Under the pieces are notes generated by a model that did no database searches, had not been told where the DNA came from, and saw nothing but the letters and a program-made list of their open reading frames with translations. DNA of 64,000 nt from contig OZ244864.1 in the NCBI GenBank assembly GCA_965221195.1, positions 558,001 through 622,000 of the forward strand, written 5' to 3'. Positions within the stretch are counted from its first letter, which is position 1; the number at the start of each line of letters is the position of its first letter. Below are positions 48,730 to 56,407 of the stretch, piece after piece. Source of the stretch: Poriferisodalis sp965221195. GTDB taxonomy: Bacteria; Actinomycetota; Acidimicrobiia; Acidimicrobiales; Poriferisodalaceae. A program made the position numbers and the translations under genes.

Positions 48730-49644
48730 TCAGCCAACACGTCCGGTGATATAGGCCTCCGTACGCGGGTCGTCAGGGTTGGTGAAGATCAGACTGGTCG
48801 GCGCGTACTCGACTAGTTCACCGGTGCGCTGACCCATCTCGTTGGCTTGCACCGAGAAGAACGCCGTCATGTCGCTGATGCGGGCAGCCTGCTGCATGTT
48901 GTGAGTAACGATGATGATCGTGTACTCGGCCTTCAGCTCGGCGATCAGCTCCTCGATGCGGCCAGTGGCAATCGGGTCCAGCGCCGAGCAGGGCTCATCC
49001 ATCAGCACCACATCGGGCTGCACTGCTATCGCCCGCGCGATACAAAGACGCTGCTGCTGGCCGCCTGAGAGGCCATAGGCCGACATCTTCAGCCGATCTC
49101 TCACCTCATCCCACAGCGCCGCTCGCGTCAAAGAGCCTTCGACGATGTCGTCGAGTTCGGAGCGCTTGGCGCCTGCTAGACGCGGGCCGTAAGCAACGTT
49201 GTCGTAGATCGATTTGGGGAACGGGTTGGGCTTCTGAAACACCATGCCGATCCGCCGCCTCACCTCAACCGGATCAACTCCCTCTTGATACAAGTCCACA
49301 CCGTGGTAGCAGATCGCGCCATCCACCCGAGCGCCCTCAATCAAGTCGTTCATGCGGTTGAAGCAGCGCAAGAACGTGGTCTTGCCGCAGCCAGACGGAC
49401 CGATAAACGCAGTGACTTCATGGGCGGCTATGCCCAAAGAGACATCGCGCAAGGCGAGGAAGTCGCCGTAGTACACATGGATGCCCTCACAGTCGAACAC
49501 CGTGGTGGTGTCGGCGCGGCCAGCAGGTGCTACTGCGCTGACGTTGACACGCGCGTGCGGGGACGCAGTCGTCGGCACCACCGCTGCGGGCAGTGTTGCG
49601 TCGGGCTCTTGGGTCATCAGGGCCTTCTCAGGGGTCACAGACAT
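48730..49644 (-). CDS. pstB: Phosphate ABC transporter ATP-binding protein PstB
   Basis: 304 residues; the first 45 are a low-complexity extension not found in the core family, so a later start (for example Met10) is possible. Walker A GPSGCGKT (82-89), Q-loop GMVFQKPNPFP, signature LSGGQQQR (192-199), Walker B VLMDEP (213-218) and H-loop THNMQQA are all intact. It energises phosphate uptake by PstSCA. 74 bp after pstA; the gap holds a 12-bp repeat. Confidence 0.96.
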   Translation of the reverse strand: MSVTPEKALMTQEPDATLPAAVVPTTASPHARVNVSAVAPAGRADTTTVFDCEGIHVYYGDFLALRDVSLGIAAHEVTAFIGPSGCGKTTFLRCFNRMNDLIEGARVDGAICYHGVDLYQEGVDPVEVRRRIGMVFQKPNPFPKSIYDNVAYGPRLAGAKRSELDDIVEGSLTRAALWDEVRDRLKMSAYGLSGGQQQRLCIARAIAVQPDVVLMDEPCSALDPIATGRIEELIAELKAEYTIIIVTHNMQQAARISDMTAFFSVQANEMGQRTGELVEYAPTSLIFTNPDDPRTEAYITGRVG

Positions 49645-49690
49645 ACCGCCAGTTCGCGGAAATCATTGTTGCCGGGTTCTGATACGGGGT

Positions 49691-49715
49691 TCTCATATGG
49701 TCGTCTCATATGGTC
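49691..49715. repeat. 12-bp direct repeat between pstA and pstB
   Basis: tctcatatggtc at 49691-49702 and 49704-49715, period 13, immediately after the pstA stop on the minus strand. Confidence 0.9.
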
Positions 49716-49718
49716 AAT

Positions 49719-50657
49719 TCACCATTGCCGTTCAAAGCGGTTGCGCAAAAAAATGGCCAAGCCGTTCACCGCCAGCACCAGCACCAAAATGACGACGCTT
49801 GCCGCGGCCGCGTTCGCCCCCCACTCAGCACCGGGCTGGCGGGCGAAGTTGAAGATCAGCACCGGCAGCGCCGTATAGGGACCGGTAAATGTCTCCATGA
49901 TGTTGGCATCGCCGAAGCTCATAAAGCCAGTCGCCGCGCCAACCAATATCAGCGGAGCCGCTTCGCCCAAGGCACGCGCCAAGGCCAGCACCGTGCCGGT
50001 GAGAATCGTGGACATTGAAGCAGGCAGAACTTGGCGTGACAGCACCTCCCACTTGGTGGCCCCCACACCGTAGGCCGCTTCGCGCAGTGAGTCCGGCACA
50101 GCCTTAAGCGCCTCAACAGAGGTAATAACAACGATAGGCAGCACCATCGCGGCCAGCGTCATCCCACCCGCAATGGCAGTCGTGCCCCCAGTGAAGCCTT
50201 TGAGGGTCTGCGCGAACACCGCAAAGCCCAGCAGGCCGTACACAATCGAGGGCACTCCAGCCAAGTTGCGGATATTCAGCTCGACGAGACGGGCGAAACG
50301 ACTTCCCTGCGCGTACTCAACAAGATAGATCGCTGTAGCTACACCAATCGGCACAGCAAACACAGCTGTGACTAGCGCTACCTGCAAAGAGCCGATGATG
50401 CCCTGCCAGACACCAGCTTGGTCGGCAGAACGCTGGGAGAAGCCGTGAGTTAGGAAGTGCCAAAGGTCGCCCGAGAGAACATCCCAGCCGTCGACGATCA
50501 TGACCGCCAGCAACACCGCCAAAAAGCCCGTTGCGAACACTGTGGCGCCGATCAGTAGCCACTTGAAAGCGGTGCCGACGACATCGGCGCCCCTTCGGCG
50601 GCGCAGCGCATCGGCTGCGCTGTCGGCAATGCCAGCAGGTGTGGTGAGAACGGCCAT
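49719..50657 (-). CDS. pstA: Phosphate ABC transporter permease PstA
   Basis: 312 residues, six predicted helices. GVATAIYLVEYA, LVELNIRNLAGVPSIVYGLLG and the EAA loop EALKAVPDSLREAAYGVGATKWEVL are diagnostic for PstA. It forms the membrane channel with PstC. It starts 13 bp after pstC. Confidence 0.95.
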   Translation of the reverse strand: MAVLTTPAGIADSAADALRRRRGADVVGTAFKWLLIGATVFATGFLAVLLAVMIVDGWDVLSGDLWHFLTHGFSQRSADQAGVWQGIIGSLQVALVTAVFAVPIGVATAIYLVEYAQGSRFARLVELNIRNLAGVPSIVYGLLGFAVFAQTLKGFTGGTTAIAGGMTLAAMVLPIVVITSVEALKAVPDSLREAAYGVGATKWEVLSRQVLPASMSTILTGTVLALARALGEAAPLILVGAATGFMSFGDANIMETFTGPYTALPVLIFNFARQPGAEWGANAAAASVVILVLVLAVNGLAIFLRNRFERQW

Positions 50658-50670
50658 GTCGAGACAGTCG

Positions 50671-51618
50671 TCAGTATTTGTTCCGCAGGCGGCGGACGAT
50701 CAGATCGCCCGCCATGTTGAGCACCAGCGTGATGGCGAACAGCATCGCTCCTAAGAAATAGAGACTCTGGAACGCCAGATTGTTACCGGCTACCTGATCA
50801 GTGCCGAGGCCGAGCGCAGCCATCGCCGAAGTGACAGTGCCGCCCGATTCGAGCAGCGACAAGTTGAACAGCGACGTGTCGCCGCCACCCGACGCAATTG
50901 TGACCACCATCGTCTCGCCGATAGCGCGGCTGAAGCCAACAATGACGGCTGCCATCAGACCCGACATCGCCGCTGGCAGCACCACCCGGATCGATGTGGT
51001 GACCTTGCGGGCACCGAGGCCCGAAGAAGCTTCGCGCAACGCCAACGGCACGGCCCTCAAGGCATCTTCGGCGATGGACGCGATCAGTGGGATCACCAGC
51101 AAACCCACCGCGATACCAGCAGCCAGCTTGTTGAAGTAGTTAATCTCGCTGAAGAAATTGGTGAGGATCGACGGGGTGATGAAACTGATGGCGAACACGC
51201 CGAGCACCACGCTGGGCACGCTGGCCAACAACTCAAGGGTGGGCTTCATCACTTTGCGCACCTTGGGATGCGCGTACTCAGAGAGATAGATCGCCGCCCC
51301 AAAACCCGACGGCACCGCAACTGCCATAGCAACAACGGCGATCTGTGCCGAGTTGACCAGCAACGTACTGAGATCAAACAGCCCCCGACGGGGATACCAG
51401 CCGATGTCGGTCAGGTTGTCCCAGATGACTTGACTGATGAATGTCCACGCCTCAGAAGCGACAGTCCAGATGATGAGGACACTCACCAGCACGGTAACAA
51501 GCGCTGCAAGCGCGAAAGCCCACTTCGCCCCGACGGACCGGACCCGTCGGCCTGTTGATGTCCGCAGATCAGCGGCGCGCAGAGGTGTGCTGATCTGCGA
51601 AGGCATAGCCGGTGTCAT
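50671..51618 (-). CDS. pstC: Phosphate ABC transporter permease PstC
   Basis: 315 residues, six predicted helices. GFGAAIYLSEYAHPKVRKVMKPTLELLASVPSVVLG-type region and EDALRAVPLALREASSGLGARK (EAA loop) identify PstC. The hydrophilic N-terminal 30 residues include RTSTGRRVRSVG. It lies 45 bp after pstS; the gap contains a perfect 13-bp tandem duplication. Confidence 0.95.
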   Translation of the reverse strand: MTPAMPSQISTPLRAADLRTSTGRRVRSVGAKWAFALAALVTVLVSVLIIWTVASEAWTFISQVIWDNLTDIGWYPRRGLFDLSTLLVNSAQIAVVAMAVAVPSGFGAAIYLSEYAHPKVRKVMKPTLELLASVPSVVLGVFAISFITPSILTNFFSEINYFNKLAAGIAVGLLVIPLIASIAEDALRAVPLALREASSGLGARKVTTSIRVVLPAAMSGLMAAVIVGFSRAIGETMVVTIASGGGDTSLFNLSLLESGGTVTSAMAALGLGTDQVAGNNLAFQSLYFLGAMLFAITLVLNMAGDLIVRRLRNKY

Positions 51619-51619
51619 T

Positions 51620-51645
51620 CTATGAACTCACCCTATGAACTCACC
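51620..51645. repeat. Perfect 13-bp tandem duplication between pstS and pstC
   Basis: ctatgaactcacc at 51620-51632 and again at 51633-51645, directly upstream of the pstC start at 51618. Confidence 0.92.
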
Positions 51646-51663
51646 GGCATTTCTCTCAGAGGG

Positions 51664-52770
51664 CTAGAAGGTCTTACCGGTAGTCAGGTTGGCCCAGTTG
51701 CTGCGTGAACGCTCAAGGTCGGCTGGGTCAAGGTTGACGTAGCCGGCTTCGACCACATACGTCTGACCCTCTTCGCTCAACATGAAGTCAACGAACGCCC
51801 GCACAGCGGGGTCGGAGGCCTGTGCAGCGTCAACGTAGGTGTAGAGGAAGCGGGCGATCGGGAACTCCGCTGAGGCGATCGTCTCTGGCGTAGGAGGCAC
51901 GCAGCCGTCGCCGCCGTCAACCTCAACCAGCTTCACCTTGTCACGGTTCTCATCGGCGAAGGCAAAGCCCACCCAGCCGAGGCTGTACTGATTACCGGCG
52001 ACACCGTCGATGATCACGTTGTCGTTGGCTGAGGCGTTGTAGTCGGGGCGCACGGCAAAGCTGTCGTCAGCGAGGCCTGCCTCGACGCGTCCCTCCCAGA
52101 CATCTTCGAGCGCAATCTCGATGAAGCTGTCAAAGGTGCCGGACTCCTCGCCTGGGGCGAAGATCTCCAATGCAGCGTCGGGAAACGGACCGGTGCCGCC
52201 CACCGAGGTATTCAGGCTGTTGGCATCTGCCCAGCTCCCAAAGCCGGTGGCTTCGATGCCCACCAAGCTGTACAGGTCCTCAAACTTCAGGCATTCGATC
52301 GCATCGTTGTCGGCTGCGGTGATCACCGAGATGCCGTCGATACCGACACGCAGCTCAATGAATTCGATGCCAGCGGCATTGATGTCGGAAGCCTCGGAGT
52401 CTTTGATCTGGCGTGAGCTGTTCCAGATTGGCACTTCGCCGGCGGCGGCGGCTTTGTGTCCATCGCCCGAGCCGGGGCCTGAGACCGAGAACGCCACGTT
52501 TGGGTGCTTCTCAGAGAAAGCCTCGGCCAGCAGGTTGGTGACAGGTTCCACAGTTGAAGAGCCGGTCACGTCGATCGAGCCGCTAAGAGACTCATCCGGA
52601 TCGTCGTCGGCTATGGCTGTAACCGATGTCGCAGCGACGCTCGCTGTGCCAGTGTCGGCGTCAGAAGAGTCGTCGTCGCTCCCGCACGCAGTGGCAACAA
52701 GAGCGAACGCAGTAAATGAAGCCACGAGCAGGTACATGCCGCGGCGAGTTGACAGGGAGGGGTTTCGCAT
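51664..52770 (-). CDS. pstS: Phosphate-binding lipoprotein PstS
   Basis: 368 residues. Signal peptide with lipobox VATAC (Cys29) followed by an Asp/Ser-rich linker. DVTGSSTVEPV, GPGSGDGHKA and EESGTFD are phosphate-binding loops of the family. It captures phosphate outside the membrane for PstCA. It is the first gene of the seven-gene operon and lies about 41 bp downstream of the 11-nt direct repeats of the PHO box. Confidence 0.96.
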   Translation of the reverse strand: MRNPSLSTRRGMYLLVASFTAFALVATACGSDDDSSDADTGTASVAATSVTAIADDDPDESLSGSIDVTGSSTVEPVTNLLAEAFSEKHPNVAFSVSGPGSGDGHKAAAAGEVPIWNSSRQIKDSEASDINAAGIEFIELRVGIDGISVITAADNDAIECLKFEDLYSLVGIEATGFGSWADANSLNTSVGGTGPFPDAALEIFAPGEESGTFDSFIEIALEDVWEGRVEAGLADDSFAVRPDYNASANDNVIIDGVAGNQYSLGWVGFAFADENRDKVKLVEVDGGDGCVPPTPETIASAEFPIARFLYTYVDAAQASDPAVRAFVDFMLSEEGQTYVVEAGYVNLDPADLERSRSNWANLTTGKTF

Positions 52771-52811
52771 GGCCGCGCACGCTACGGACGGCTGGTGACA
52801 TCACTGCGGGT

Positions 52812-52855
52812 TGTTGGTGAACGATTGCCACAGATGCCGTGAACAGTCGGTGAAC
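52812..52855 (-). promoter_or_regulatory. PHO box (11-nt direct repeats) upstream of pstS
   Basis: On the minus strand, four consecutive 11-nt units begin GTTCACCGACT (52855-52845), GTTCACGGCAT (52844-52834), a degenerate CTGTGGCAATC (52833-52823) and GTTCACCAACA (52822-52812). The phase is exact. GTTCAC-led 11-nt repeats are the known operator type of actinobacterial PhoP/RegX3-family regulators. The site ends 41 bp before the pstS start, and regX3 itself is at the end of this operon. Confidence 0.85.
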
Positions 52856-52889
52856 GCACCAGCTTTGCCAGCTCTGGCAGGGCAGACGG

Positions 52890-53180
52890 CTACCGCTCGT
52901 CCTCAAGTTCTTCTTCGTCGGGCACGCCTAGGTCCCAGTGCAACTCGTAGTTCTCGCGCTCAGCGTCGCGCACGACTCGTTCGCGGTTGCGGCGGAACTG
53001 CGGATCGTGTGGCGGCAGTAGCTGCAAGCGAGCGTTCGTGCGACGCCGAAAGTCTTCTACGGCGGCTTGGTCGCCGTAGATCCCTTCGATCTCCCAGTGG
53101 GGCGCCACGGGCCCCAAATAGACCACCCGAATGCCGACTTGGGGTGGGAGTTGCTCGTCTTCGGTGGCGATATCAGACAC
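52890..53180 (-). CDS. Small protein of unknown function
   Basis: 96 residues from GTG 53180, which has an AGAGGAA site at good spacing; a frame extension to 53237 lacks one. It contains VGIRVVYLGPVAPHWEIEG and a charged C-terminal half with PHDPQFRRNRERV, ending in an acidic EEELEDER. Not recognised. No membrane segment or cysteine motif. It starts in the 202-bp gap shared with the divergent whiB gene. Confidence 0.65.
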   Translation of the reverse strand: MSDIATEDEQLPPQVGIRVVYLGPVAPHWEIEGIYGDQAAVEDFRRRTNARLQLLPPHDPQFRRNRERVVRDAERENYELHWDLGVPDEEELEDER

Positions 53181-53382
53181 TGGGTTCCTCTTGTGCCGGG
53201 GACCAACCGCAAGGGTACCCAAGAGCACAGGGCACAAAGGTCCCGCACATAAATGTCGGGCATCCGCTCATCGCCTAGCTGGTTGCACAGACAGGCAGCA
53301 CAGGGACGCACAGCACAGGGAAATTCGGCGAAAGTAGGGCGATAGGGGAACCGGAGCGACGTAGCGGGCGTTAATTCTGGCG

Positions 53383-53691
53383 ATGTTGCAGATAAATCCC
53401 GTCTACCAACCAAACACTTCATCGGACTCGACTTCACCGGGCTCAGAGAGTGTTGTGGCTGGGTGGGTCACGCGCCGCAACTGTGCAGACACGGATCCTG
53501 GTGTCTTCTTCCCAAGCGACGGTGCCGGTGTTGTTGCCGCTCAGAAGGTGTGCGCCGAATGCTCGGTGAAGGATCCTTGCCGTGAGTACGCGCTTGCCAA
53601 CAACATCCCCCACGGTGTGTGGGGCGGCACGTCAGAGCGTCAGCGCCGCCGGATACTGCGAGACCGCCGACGCGCCCAAGCGGCCGCTTGA
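53383..53691 (+). CDS. WhiB-family transcriptional regulator
   Basis: 102 residues. The four cluster cysteines are Cys34 (RRNCADTD), Cys57, Cys60 (VCAECSV) and Cys66 (DPCREYAL), followed by the GVWGG turn and a basic tail. WhiB proteins carry an O2/NO-sensitive [4Fe-4S] cluster and act through sigma-factor region 4. An N-terminal extension of about 25 Ser/Thr-rich residues is not conserved, and the ATG has no strong Shine-Dalgarno, so a later start is possible. Confidence 0.93.
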   Translation: MLQINPVYQPNTSSDSTSPGSESVVAGWVTRRNCADTDPGVFFPSDGAGVVAAQKVCAECSVKDPCREYALANNIPHGVWGGTSERQRRRILRDRRRAQAAA

Positions 53692-53697
53692 CGACCT

Positions 53698-53744
53698 GAC
53701 TCAGACATCGTTCTGAAGTCGTTTTGACTCAGGTGCTGACTCAG
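53698..53744. repeat. Three tgactcag copies between whiB and tatA
   Basis: tgactcag at 53698-53705, 53725-53732 and 53737-53744, in the convergent gap; the last copy overlaps the tatA stop codon. Confidence 0.55.
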
Positions 53745-53938
53745 ATGTCTTTCGACTTGGATTCGCTTGATGCGCTGGAATCGGCTTCTTTTTCTGCGTC
53801 GCTGACACCCTCCCGGAACTCGCGCTGAGCTTGACCCAAGGAACGAGCCAACTTAGGCAGCTTGGCACCGCCGAAGAGCACCAGCACGATGATGAGAAGG
53901 ATGAGCAGTTCGGGAGGACCGAGCGCTATTGCTGTCAC
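53741..53938 (-). CDS. tatA: Twin-arginine translocase subunit TatA
   Basis: 65 residues from GTG 53938. One helix (PPELLILLIIVLVLFGGAKLP) with the FG turn, then an amphipathic helix KLPKLARSLGQAQREFREG and an acidic/Ser tail, as in TatA. It forms the pore for folded proteins, for example the Rieske protein with its RR motif at 33286-34173. No tatB or tatC is adjacent. The frame is open upstream, but that part is basic and not TatA-like. Confidence 0.92.
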   Translation of the reverse strand: MTAIALGPPELLILLIIVLVLFGGAKLPKLARSLGQAQREFREGVSDAEKEADSSASSESKSKDI

Positions 53939-54015
53939 GTCCGCGAGCGTAGCAGTGCGCCGTCGGCGACAGACCGACGAACAGACAAAGACCGCAGAGA
54001 GGGACAGCCGGGGAC

Positions 54016-54294
54016 TCAACCAGCGGCGGTGCGTCTCGTGAGCGCTCGCTGGCGCCGTACTCGGCGCCGCTCACGCTCGCTCATGCCGCCCCAGATGCCG
54101 AACTTCTCACTGTTCTGCAATGCGTACTCAAGGCAGTCGTCGCTAACGACGCAGCCGCGGCAGACAGCCTTGGCCTCACGTGTGCTGGCGCCACGCTCGG
54201 GAAAGAACAGGTCAGGATCAACGCCAAGGCAGTTGGCCTGGTCCCACCAGTTCTGTTGCTCGGCATCGGTGGCTTGCTGGGTTGCAATCGTCAC
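54016..54294 (-). CDS. WhiB-family transcriptional regulator
   Basis: 92 residues. Cys22 (QANCLGVDPDLFFPERG), Cys45, Cys48 (VCRGCVV) and Cys54 (DDCLEYALQ), then GIWGGMSERERRR. The LFFPERG segment resembles the WhiB2/WhmD and WhiB1 group of developmental regulators. It lies downstream of the Tad pilus operon, separated by a long inverted repeat, and upstream of tatA. Confidence 0.95.
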   Translation of the reverse strand: MTIATQQATDAEQQNWWDQANCLGVDPDLFFPERGASTREAKAVCRGCVVSDDCLEYALQNSEKFGIWGGMSERERRRVRRQRALTRRTAAG

Positions 54295-54319
54295 GGTTCC
54301 TCCTAGGACGGACTCTCAA

Positions 54320-54364
54320 CATCTCAGAAATCTCAACTGTGCAAGTGTCGAGATTCCTGAGATG
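54320..54364. promoter_or_regulatory. 15-bp inverted repeat between the tad operon and whiB
   Basis: catctcagaaatctc (54320-54334) and gagattcctgagatg (54350-54364) are inverted copies with 14 of 15 matches and a 15-nt loop. On the minus strand it is 26 bp upstream of the whiB start and 86 bp downstream of the tadE stop. No T-run follows, so it may be an operator or a mixed terminator/promoter element. Confidence 0.8.
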
Positions 54365-54381
54365 TAATTCCTGAAATGTAA
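54353..54381. repeat. 15-bp direct repeat next to the inverted repeat
   Basis: attcctgagatgtaa at 54353-54367 and attcctgaaatgtaa at 54367-54381, one mismatch. It partly overlaps the right arm of the inverted repeat. Confidence 0.8.
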
Positions 54382-54449
54382 TTACAGGGGTGTGACTTGC
54401 TATTGAACCCCATGGGTGCAACATGTGCAAGGGGTTATTTCCAGGTGGG

Positions 54450-54881
54450 CTACTCGAGCGGCATCGCGGCTGTCTCGGTCATGCCGACATCGCCAACAAG
54501 AACGCCCACTAGCGGGACTTTGGTTGGGGAGCGATAGCGGACAGTGACGCGCACGAGGTCTCCGACCATCTCCCGCTCAACGTCGAGACGCGCCGGGTCG
54601 AGTGGTGTCGCTTCCGCCACCGCTTGGCGGAGGCTTCCCAGGGACGGATCCACGCTTGCGATGCGGGCACCCACGCGCGCTGCGTGTGACACCAGCACTG
54701 CGTCGCGGGCAACCAAGGCCGTCTGAACGACGCACATTGCCAGCAGCACCAAGAACGGCATTAGCAGCGCCAGCTCAACCGTGGCCTGCCCTTGCTGGGC
54801 TGACTTCAGGAGATGGCCTTCGTCAGATAGTTGAAAACGGCGTCTAACAGGCGGCCGATCTTGCCGGTGCTCGTTGCCCAA
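54450..54881 (-). CDS. tadE: TadE-like minor pilin
   Basis: 143 residues at most. The processing-site-like segment QQGQATVELALLMPFLVLLAMCVVQTALV (Glu at +5) followed by a short soluble region is typical of TadE. The ATG at 54881 overlaps the flp gene by 76 bp. No ATG, GTG or TTG lies closer to the conserved part, so either this long overlap or a CTG start near 54809 is used. Last gene of the tad operon. Confidence 0.85.
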   Translation of the reverse strand: MGNEHRQDRPPVRRRFQLSDEGHLLKSAQQGQATVELALLMPFLVLLAMCVVQTALVARDAVLVSHAARVGARIASVDPSLGSLRQAVAEATPLDPARLDVEREMVGDLVRVTVRYRSPTKVPLVGVLVGDVGMTETAAMPLE

Positions 54882-55012
54882 GCAGTGACTGCCGCAACCA
54901 GCAGGGCAATAGCGCCAGTGAGCAGCGCATATTCAGCGGTGGTCTGACCGGATTGGTCAGTGTGTCCGATTGGTGTGAGCCGATGAGTGCGGCGCACGGT
55001 TGTCTCATTCAT
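54806..55012 (-). CDS. flp: Flp-type pilin
   Basis: 68 residues. The class III leader ends in SGQ, followed by TTAEYALLTGAIALLVAAVTAW, with the G/xTxxEY cleavage and assembly signature, then a short tail. Strong AAAGGAG site 5 bp before ATG 55012. It is the main structural subunit of the Tad pilus. No prepilin peptidase is in the window. Confidence 0.92.
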   Translation of the reverse strand: MNETTVRRTHRLTPIGHTDQSGQTTAEYALLTGAIALLVAAVTAWATSTGKIGRLLDAVFNYLTKAIS

Positions 55013-55026
55013 GGAAACTCCTTTAA

Positions 55027-55056
55027 GTGAATGTCATTGGGGTGAATGTCATTGGG
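55027..55056. repeat. Perfect 15-bp tandem duplication upstream of flp
   Basis: gtgaatgtcattggg at 55027-55041 and again at 55042-55056, between tadC and the flp ribosome binding site. Confidence 0.93.
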
Positions 55057-55112
55057 CAGTTCAGGTAGTTGGGTGGTAGGCGGAATCGGCATTGCTCTGA
55101 TCGCATCGGCGA

Positions 55113-55757
55113 TCACGCTCCGAACGCAGCGACCAGCACGGGCACGATCGCGACCAGTCCGAGAGCCGGGAGCACACAGAGCACAAGCGGGAACAGCAAC
55201 AACACCGGCAAACGGCGCACCCGACCCTCCAGACGCCGCCGCAGGTCTTCGCGCAGATCACGTCCGAGGCGATCCAGTTCAGGTGCCAGCGGGATGCCGG
55301 TGCGCAAAGAGCCCGAGACCGCTCCAGCGAAGGCCCTAGCCCGGGGGCCACAGGCTCGGCCAAAATCCTCTAGCGCCTCATCCAGCGGTCGGTCCTGCGT
55401 CGTAGCGAGGCGCCGTGCAGTCTCATTACCGGCATCGCAGTGAGTCAACGCAAGCTGCAGTGACGCCATGATCGACAAACCCGAGGTCAAGGCCACGCCC
55501 ATGACTTCGACCACTGCGGGCAGTTCGGCGCTCACGCGGTCATGACTTCGACGCAGCGCACCCAAGCGCCGAACGAACGCAGACCCGCCGGGATTGCCGA
55601 GTTGATGGGCGTACCCAGATGAAGAAGCCGCCATCAGCCTCACGCGGCGACGGGCCGGGTCGGGGCGTGCTGTGAAGCCGGCCCAACAGGCGACACCGGC
55701 CGCCAACAGGCCTACGACAACCGGGTGCGTCAGCACAACGCTGGAGAACACGCTCAT
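55113..55757 (-). CDS. tadC: Tad pilus assembly platform protein TadC
   Basis: 214 residues from ATG 55757, which overlaps the tadB stop (ATGA). Type II secretion system F-domain with ELPAVVEVMGVALTSGLS, DFGRACGPRARAFAGAVSGSLRTGIPLAPEL and C-terminal helices LPVLLLFPLVLCVLPALGLV. With TadB it forms the inner platform for pilus assembly. The frame is open far upstream within tadB, but that is a shadow. Confidence 0.92.
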   Translation of the reverse strand: MSVFSSVVLTHPVVVGLLAAGVACWAGFTARPDPARRRVRLMAASSSGYAHQLGNPGGSAFVRRLGALRRSHDRVSAELPAVVEVMGVALTSGLSIMASLQLALTHCDAGNETARRLATTQDRPLDEALEDFGRACGPRARAFAGAVSGSLRTGIPLAPELDRLGRDLREDLRRRLEGRVRRLPVLLLFPLVLCVLPALGLVAIVPVLVAAFGA

Positions 55758-56404
55758 CTCAGGGCCCGCGCGACCGAGGCGCGCATCCATGCCACGCCCA
55801 CTAGCTCGAGCAACAGCGCTCCGCCGATACAAAACCAGCCCAACGGCGTCGAGACGAGCACGTTTGCAGCGGAGCCCCCTTCGGCCAACAAAGCCAAAGC
55901 GACAGCCCAGGGCAGCGCTGCGACCACCCAAATGGAGGCACGTGCTTGTGCGGCCTGCACGCGGGCCTCTGCGATCATGTCGACCCGCGTCCGACTGGTT
56001 GCCGCAACGCGGTCGAACAGCTGCGGCTGAGCCCCCACTCGATCTGAGGCGAGCGTGACCGCGGTCGAAAGCAGTGCCGCCTCGGAGGTCTGCTCGCGAG
56101 CCGCCCAACGCGCAACGGCGCGGCTCAGCGTGACACCGCGCTCGTGTTCTTGGGTGATCTGGCGCAACGGTGCCGACATCGGGCCGTCCCCGGCGGCGTT
56201 GTGCAGCGCCTGCAACAGCGTGTCTCCCCCGCCGAGTCGGCGCGACACAGCAGCGCAGAAGTCGCCCATGTGGGTCGAACGCGCCTCGATGTCGGCTCGT
56301 TCGCGCCGTCGTTGATATCGCGCGCGAACTAGGCGCCGCACGGCGGGCGAAGCACACAACCCCGCCAGAGCCAGCAGTACAACAATCTGCGCCACCTCGC
56401 ACAC
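55754..56404 (-). CDS. tadB: Tad pilus assembly platform protein TadB
   Basis: 216 residues. N-terminal helix, an RRRERADIEARSTHMGDF amphipathic stretch, the T2SF-type segment with QITQEHERGVTLSRAVARWA, and two C-terminal helices. Shorter than typical TadB (about 280-320), lacking most of the N-terminal part. It follows tadA by 3 bp. Confidence 0.9.
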   Translation of the reverse strand: MCEVAQIVVLLALAGLCASPAVRRLVRARYQRRRERADIEARSTHMGDFCAAVSRRLGGGDTLLQALHNAAGDGPMSAPLRQITQEHERGVTLSRAVARWAAREQTSEAALLSTAVTLASDRVGAQPQLFDRVAATSRTRVDMIAEARVQAAQARASIWVVAALPWAVALALLAEGGSAANVLVSTPLGWFCIGGALLLELVGVAWMRASVARALR

Positions 56405-56407
56405 TCC

